Assembly: GCA_004151065.3 (NCBI GenBank)
Contig: NWUY0303940765.1
Span: forward strand, 1-23,512
DNA from: Larix sibirica
Lineage: Eukaryota > Streptophyta > Pinopsida > Pinales > Pinaceae
DNA length: 23,512 nucleotides
Direction of reading: 5' to 3'
Part shown: one piece after another, positions 18,070 through 23,512 of the stretch
Position numbering within the stretch: the first letter of the stretch is position 1
Layout of the letters: each line of letters starts with the position of its first letter
Made by a program: the position numbers and the translations under genes
Notes under the pieces: model-generated
Database searches by the model: none
Told to the model about the DNA's origin: nothing
Seen by the model: only the letters and a program-made list of their open reading frames with translations

Positions 18070-18260
18070 AATAGTTATTGGGCTAGTCATCCCTATTGCT
18101 TCGCACCTCACTAGCTGGGGTGCCCCCGCGTACCTTCTATTGGGGAGCCCTACCTCGTACTTTTATTGCTGGGCTGATAATCCCCTCGTCTCGTACTGCT
18201 TGGCTCATAATTCCTCCTTTACACTTGCTGGCTGGGCTGGTAAACCTACTAACTTACTGC
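18070..18260. repeat. Degenerate ~27-35-bp tandem repeat
   Basis: Successive units begin with a '(T)ATTGGGCT/TTGCTGGGCT' word and end in 'CGCACCT', 'CGTACCT', 'CGTACT' or 'ACACT'. About six units lie head to tail, with spacing from 26 to 35 bp. No protein meaning is evident. Confidence 0.6.
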
Positions 18261-18460
18261 GGATGAGACTTGAACTGCGAATAATGCAAATGAGACTCTC
18301 ACTGGGAAATAACTATACGGTACGCTATAGATTGCCTACCCTCACTGCTACGCGCCTTGAAATAGCTAGTTTTTATTTCATAACCTCTTATATACTATTT
18401 AACAAACAAATGAAATTAGCATGGTAATTGCAACATTTATATATTCTTTTTATTTGCCTT

Positions 18461-18842
18461 AGAGTTCGCGAAGATATTTGGGCTTGATAGGTCTCGTTTG
18501 CACCTTCCTAAGCCTGGCGGCTGGAGTGGGCTTATCATCTTTGAACCCGGCCTTCTCTTCCAAGGGGCTATAGAGACAGCAAGATGCCCCTTCACAGTTT
18601 TCTGCATCTTTGACAGATAACAGACCAAGGTAATGATCTTCATGCATCGCAGCGGGCCCTTTCCTCATATCACTTTGACTTCTGAGGGGAAGAGATTTAG
18701 ATCAACACAACATAAACCTACTGGGGTATTCGGTTTATGGGGCCTCGATTCAGCTTGGGACATGCTTTCCACTTGTGGCTTGGCAAGGGATATGAATCCC
18801 CTTGCCCTTCTGGAGAGACGATGCTTCCAGAGTAACTTCTAG
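18461..18842 (+). other. Stop-poor segment open on both strands, unidentified
   Basis: On the plus strand one frame is open from about 18461 to 18842 except for one TAA near 18616, giving about 126 codons (ATG at 18633 for the last 69). It reads for example LPKPGGWSGLIIFEPG, then PTGVFGLWGLDSAWDML. On the minus strand 18459-18668 is also open (69 codons, starting MRKGPAAMHEDHY) with words PLEEKAGFKDDKP and TRPIKPKYLREL, which look more hydrophilic and protein-like. I cannot decide which strand is meaningful. No family is recognised. It could be an eroded retroelement or transferred nuclear gene fragment. Confidence 0.3.
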
Positions 18843-19152
18843 GACATCTAATGTAAGATGCACCTTTTATACACGATTATTAGACCCATAATCCTCTTAT
18901 GGCTCAGAGGTTTAGGGATACGGCTTGCTTCGGGCCCTCTAGGCTCGCACTGAGAGAGTGTAGTCCCTTATGTTATAACACATCATTTAGAGCCAACGGA
19001 TGATCCCCCGATCCATCATTCAGGCGGAGTTCGGGGCACATCCTCTGCGCCTGGAGGCCATTTGAAAAGTAGTCTATTTACTTCATAAAGTCTAGACTCT
19101 CGTTGATTCGGCCTCGGGGAGGGCTTGGTACACCTATCTTGCTCTATGCCCC
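18843..19152. other. Intergenic, no gene seen
   Basis: No supported coding or RNA feature. Confidence 0.45.
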
Positions 19153-19347
19153 TTGAAGTTCCTTGCCTTTGTAGGCCCGTCTGTACAGGTTCGATGTTGC
19201 TTTTCAGGGGCCACTAGGTTACTTCAACAAATGGCCATTTATCCTAACCAACTTCCCCCTTTCAAATATTCTCTAGACGCGTTGAGCCACCTCCTATCAG
19301 CTAAGCGGAACCTGAGCAAGATTATAAAAGATTACATTTATAGATAA
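19153..19347 (+). CDS. Hypothetical 64-codon ORF
   Basis: A frame from 19153 ends in tandem stops at 19345-19350. It is mixed hydrophobic/basic with words such as LPPFKYSLDALSHLLSAKRN. I do not recognise it. It is short enough to be chance. Confidence 0.15.
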   Translation: MKFLAFVGPSVQVRCCFSGATRLLQQMAIYPNQLPPFKYSLDALSHLLSAKRNLSKIIKDYIYR

Positions 19348-20684
19348 TATATTCAAGTCACCTGGACTTCACCTCTGGAGTGCCTCGGTCCTAAGATGGC
19401 TTTATACGGGAAGCACTTAATGAAACTGACTGAGAGATGGCCTTATTGTTCGACCCAGGAATACCTAGTCAATAGGTTTAAACGCCCTAAAATGCAATTC
19501 TTCCAAAATAAAACGTAGCTTTAAATGTTTGGAGTCATTAATTATCATAGGTTAAAAATCGCGTTTCCATAGAACTAAAATGGCTATAGAATCACTTCGT
19601 GCCTCGATACTCGCTCTGTAACCATTCATTGTAGCTATCTATCTGTTGGTTCTTCCCTCAACCAATAAATATAGGCTATAACAAAGTATTAAACTGGAAA
19701 GTATTTTAATGGCTCTTCCTTTACGAATGCCGCCAGGCGGGATAGTAAAGAGAGAGAAACAACCGGTGGTAGGATATTATTGACGTAATTCTTATAGCTA
19801 TATTAACCCCGACTGCTACTGCGAGCTGGGTGGGATATGAACCCGGCTGCTGCTCGTACAAAAGAACAACGAACGGGCTAATTAGTTCATTAAACAAATG
19901 AGATCAAATGGAAGGGAGGTACCTGTGCTGACACAAGTGATCAAGAGAGTTTATGGTCTGGCTGAACCTTATACGATACAATTCTTGAACTTGAATTAGA
20001 ATACACTGTGGAGACCTATCTGACTTTTATTTACCACGCCTACAACTTCTAGTTATCCACCTTCAGACCTAGACATGGTGGTTAGCCCTGGCTCTGGACC
20101 GCTTGAGAATTTTATCCCTTAATATAGATAGGAGGTACTGCTATGTGAACCCTTCTCTTACCCTTGCCTTATAATTTATTCCGGGTACCACATATATAAG
20201 CTTCTGGATATCATGTTCCCGCCGAGGAACGAAGTGAGTGATACGAGTCTGGAATTTGAACCAAACTTTGTCCCTTATAACCCTAGGATATGGAGGGAGT
20301 ACCAATCCATTCATGAAGCCAGGAAGAGAAGTTATAGTAAGAGTATGGATTGCATGCTATTAAAACTTACCCTTGACTTGATTTACTGCTTTATCCTAGG
20401 AGAAGTTTTGTATTCCCAACCCATTACTTGATCTTAGAAAAAGCACCAGATGGATGGGGATGCTCGCCTTACTCTTCTATTACTACTGCCTTAAACCTAG
20501 GAGCATGGAGTGGAGGGATGCCCTTACCAATTGAATTCTGCTAGGAATAAATACTTAGTAGAGTAGGTTAGATCATTGGAGGAACTGCCTGCCCTATTTC
20601 TTTCTTTATCTCAGCACTTCAAAGACACGGCGCTACTGCCTGGATTCTCTCTCTACAGCCCGCACTTAAGAGACATTGCTGGAT
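19348..20684. other. Intergenic, no gene seen
   Basis: No supported gene. A 72-codon frame at 20213-20431 starts with ATG (MFPPRNEVSD) and contains EFEPNFVPYNPRIW, faintly reminiscent of the Pro/Tyr-rich ghost blocks, but I cannot align it to them. Confidence 0.4.
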
Positions 20685-20880
20685 GGAGAATGGGTGGGAT
20701 GGATAGGTGGAATAGAGGGATAGTCAAGTAGTCCATAGGGTTGTTTACCTTTAGCTTATATCATTTCACTGCCGGATGGATGACTTGGATGGAAGGGATT
20801 ATGGGACAGCCTCGTTGGGATGGATGGACAGGTTGAAAACCTAGGATATGATGGGATGGATGGATGGATGGACAGGACAG
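20685..20880. repeat. Degenerate GGAT microsatellite
   Basis: Words ggatggagaatgggtggga, ggatggataggtgg, ggatggatga and ggatggaagg lead into perfect 'gatggatggatggatgg' at about 20856-20872. This is simple sequence with decayed flanks. Confidence 0.85.
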
Positions 20881-21083
20881 GCTTCAGACTCAACCCAACT
20901 AGAAAATAATCATACTAAATAGATACTAAATAGAAGCATATCTTTCAAAAAAAGTTGGTTAGCTCAGCATACTTCCCCCCTTTTGTGTATCAGTTGGGAC
21001 CCCGGAAAATACCGGTATTGTTAACCCAGCGAGGTCAATTATTTTATCCACCCTGCCGTTTTTCAGGGCTATTTGCTTAAAGG

Positions 21084-21733
21084 CTTGCTTGACCAAAGGG
21101 AGAGCAAGGTTCAATAATTTTTTACTAACGGTAGCCAGCTCGTTTCAATCCCGTTCATAGGGAACAGATAAGGAAGTTCAGCTACTAATTGAAATATCCA
21201 GAATGGCTAAGGAAAGAGGGAAGGGACTCTCTACCATATTTCCTAGCTCCGCAGGATGCAGTATACATACTTTATTTGGCAAGTCAGAAGGAAAGGAATA
21301 AGGCATGAATGGATCTTCTGCTTTGCCCTCCTAAAATAGGTATACGGTAGTCAACCTTATATTATACCAATTAGAGGAGCAAGCAACAATCCTATTAGAG
21401 GGGAAAGCAACTCTCAAATCCTAGCTCCGCAGTAAGTTTACTAAGAGAGGTAAGGGTTTACTCCTAATCTACTAATATCCATCTACACTTAATTACTAAT
21501 CGGGTTTAGAAGGAAGGTCAGAAGGATTGGGAATTAATATTTAAGAAATATTGAAAAAGAAAAATATGTAAAGTGAAGGTATACTTGCTTGACCGAAGGG
21601 AGGGCAAGGAAAAGGAATATAAATAATATTTAAGAGGAAGATAATAAAATCAGAAAGGAAGAACTGAGAAAGAAATAATAGGAATAATAAAGGAAAAAGA
21701 AGGAAGTATTGCTTGTCCGCATTGGGCAAGGCG
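21084..21733. repeat. Three copies of a ~25-bp hairpin-forming element
   Basis: Copy 1 (21084-21109) and copy 2 (21584-21609) share cttgcttgacc, then (a/g)aagggag, then (a/g)gcaagg, differing at two of about 26 positions and lying exactly 500 bp apart. A weaker third copy is at about 21709-21733 (attgcttgtccgc...gggcaagg). The ends CTTGCT and AGCAAG are complementary, so each copy can fold into a small hairpin. Flanks do not match, so the core itself appears to have moved or been conserved. Confidence 0.7.
21241..21432. repeat. Short direct repeats (tcctagctccgcag, ttagagg..agcaac)
   Basis: An exact 14-bp word lies at 21241-21254 and 21419-21432. Between them, 'attagaggagcaagcaac' is partly repeated as 'attagaggggaaagcaac' within 40 bp (about 21370-21411). 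Confidence 0.7.
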
Positions 21734-21904
21734 TTTTCAGCGCACTTTTGACCTCCAATTGGGCCAACCCATATAAGGGTTCAAGTGGTGCTACAGCGCG
21801 TTTTTGTGCCCATTTCATGGAGCCCGGAATAAGACAAGAGTTCACAAGCCGAAAAGTGCCCGCCTGACTGACTAACTCATAACGCCACCCTTTCACTCTG
21901 AAAT

Positions 21905-22270
21905 TTACCTAGGAAAAGAACTGAAGCTCATTGTTTCGAATAGGCAATAAGTAAGTAATAAAAATATTTGTAGGTATCGTGGAGAGTCTGGTTTTGAATC
22001 CTGGCAAGTTAATAAATGTCTTCTCTCTTGCCTCCATGGTGATATGCAGGGGAAGTAAAATATAGAAACGGTAAGGAGAAGGAGTAATGAATTATGTTCC
22101 GACTTTATGAATTGCCCAGGGGTGATCACTTGGGCCTTAGCAGGGATGAGCTTTATGTGCGAGGCTCGTAAATCGCCCGTAAGGTAAAGGTCAACCTTGC
22201 AGCGAGGAGTTTCTTTCTTGGGAAAGACCACTTTGTGTCTTCCATCGATCCTTTTTAGGAGAAGGTAGGC
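21905..22270 (-). other. Unidentified minus-strand open frame, basic N-terminal half
   Basis: The frame is open from about 22270, with GTG at 22231 the first start-like codon and no ATG near the front, to a stop at 21905-21907. The first ~55 codons are Lys/Arg-rich and protein-like (KRIDGRHKVVFPKKETPRCKVDLYL, shown here only as a short sample of its KR-rich start). The second half is Leu/Phe/Ser-rich and looks random. No family recognised. It may be a coding fragment with a random extension, or chance. Confidence 0.15.
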
Positions 22271-22549
22271 ATTTCAGTAGTGCCTATGCCAGCCAGAGGG
22301 TCAGTAGTGCGCTTAGAGGATGGCATGCTTGTAAGTATATAAAGGATTAGTTCAGGGCCTTTCTAGATAGCGGGCCTCTCTTACTTTACCAACCTTGCCA
22401 CTATATCTATCTCTTTGGGCTTGCTTGGGCACTTTTACCAGTCGTATTACCTTGGATCATCGTGTGTGGGAACTACCCTTAATATTGTCCCGGCCGGAGA
22501 ACTAATGAGGAATTAGAAACTACTGCCCTAGGAATTGGAAGAGACCTCA

Positions 22550-22793
22550 GATAACTTTACCTTTTAGGACCTCCTATACACCCTTCGTACCCACCCACCT
22601 AGAGGCACCTTACCCCACTTACTTATATCTAGTCAGCCAGGAAGATAGGAGGTATTGCAACTAGTATATTAATACCTTTACCCTACTACAACTTCTTAAT
22701 TCTTCTTGGTACCACTATGAAGAACTATCCCGCTGAGGAACCTTATATGATGAATCCCTTAGAAGACATTGCATTTTAGGAAGGAATAGACCT
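22550..22793 (+). pseudogene. Protein-like block G (Pro/Tyr-rich), third locus
   Basis: A plus-strand frame passing 22726 reads PPIHPSYPPT, a stop, and later LIPLPYYNFLILLGTTMKN, then YPAEEPYMMNPLEDIAF before a TAG near 22777. The YPAE(E/A)PY word at 22726-22746 matches block A (2321-2341) with different codons. The nucleotide word atatgatgaatccct (22745-22759) also occurs at 901-915. Unrecognised family, non-functional. Confidence 0.3.
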
Positions 22794-23512
22794 ATCTTTT
22801 AATGCCTACACCTTATAGTTAGTTACCCGCCTGAATCAATAGACCTGCCTTATAAAACTTCTTGAATTAATTGCTTAGTGGGAACAGCTATAAGTTTCTC
22901 TTCTCAGAACAGGATAAAACTACCCCCTTACTGTTGTACTACACATATAACCCTGTCCGTGCGTGTACACCCTATACAATGCCTTAGATTAGAGCGATAC
23001 ATCTTCCAGAAAACTTACTTAATTAATCTCCTGGGACTATTATCTTGTTGGGCCGGGACGAGATGAACCCCCCAGATACTTGCTTCACCCTAGTCGAGGG
23101 AGGGAGTGAAACCTTACCAACCTATTATTTAAGCCAGGAAGAGCCGGGGGTAAGACACTAGAGCTATTAACCCTTTCACCTACCTTCCTTTGGTTCCACA
23201 CAGCCTATTTACCTAGAACTTTCTACTTATACCACTTGGATTCATGACCAGAATAAGGAGGGCGAAGGCGAGTTGTTGTAGAGCCGCTCGACCAACCATA
23301 GGGGCAAAGTACGTTAAGTGACTCGACCAACGAGATAGGCTCGATAGAGGGACGCAATGCTCTGTTAATCATTTGTGTTTCGGAGAACATATAGAGGGGA
23401 GGATTTTACTTATCACTTTTACGACTACCTCAGGAAGGCAGGCCCCCAACGAGCAGGCAGGTGAGGCGAATCAATCTATTCTAAGTAGCGGGCGGGATAC
23501 AAACGTGGCTAT
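22794..23512. other. Intergenic, no gene seen
   Basis: No supported gene or RNA to the window end. The terminal 'ggcgggatacaaacgtgg' resembles 'ggtgggatatgaacccgg' near 19829, but neither folds as a tRNA. Confidence 0.4.

Noticed and set aside
19825-19860. Possible tRNA T-arm on the minus strand (ggtgggatatgaacccgg)
   Set aside because: The T-stem pairs only three bases and no acceptor or anticodon stem can be formed. The similar word at the window end (23489-23506) fails in the same way.
21541-21896. Overlapping minus-strand ORFs rich in Phe/Leu/Ser
   Set aside because: They are driven by the A/G-rich plus-strand stretch 21541-21710, which reads as Phe/Leu/Ser on the other strand. There is no credible domain.

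Overview
This window looks like gene-poor plant mitochondrial DNA, most plausibly from a conifer or another gymnosperm with a very large mitogenome. A nuclear conifer origin cannot be excluded. Three things point to plant DNA: long AT-leaning stretches with no open frame above about 125 codons, many short degenerate tandem repeats, and several broken plant LTR-retrotransposon fragments. I found no native mitochondrial gene (nad, cox, atp, rps, rpl, ccm, matR), no rRNA, no complete tRNA cloverleaf, no group II intron domain V and no CRISPR array. No intact functional gene can be supported here.

Layout. 1-517 is an array of 43-bp tandem repeats. 575-799 is a small ORF ending in a 15-bp tandem repeat. 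A strong inverted repeat lies at 1937-2000. 2102-4321 is the most unusual part: a chain of frame-shifting blocks whose plus-strand reading is rich in Val, Ala, Pro, Tyr, Asp and Glu, with recurring peptide words. 4333-5244 is a collapsed Ty3/gypsy element in which a protease-like piece is joined directly to an integrase C-terminus with a chromodomain-like end. AT-rich sequence with subrepeats follows and is a candidate LTR. 7564-8017 has unidentified ORFs and a local duplication. Two copies of a dispersed repeat lie at 8583-9347 and 15683-16191.

Further along, 10410-10926 is a Ty1/copia gag-protease-pre-integrase relic, followed in frame by a second Val/Ala/Pro-type block (10945-11163). 11807-12220 on the minus strand holds the longest open frame. 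13561-13677 is a Ty3/gypsy reverse-transcriptase scrap, and 17180-17845 is a Ty3/gypsy gag relic in three frames. 17842-18260 contains short tandem repeats. 18461-18842 is open on both strands except for one stop. 20685-20880 is a GGAT microsatellite. 21084-21733 holds three copies of a short hairpin-forming element. 22550-22790 is a third protein-like patch that shares peptide words with the first.

Nothing here suggests genes acting together. The window reads as a graveyard of transposon fragments and repeats. The one observation that could be new is the set of scattered Val/Ala/Pro/Tyr-rich ghost segments, where short peptide words recur with different synonymous codons.
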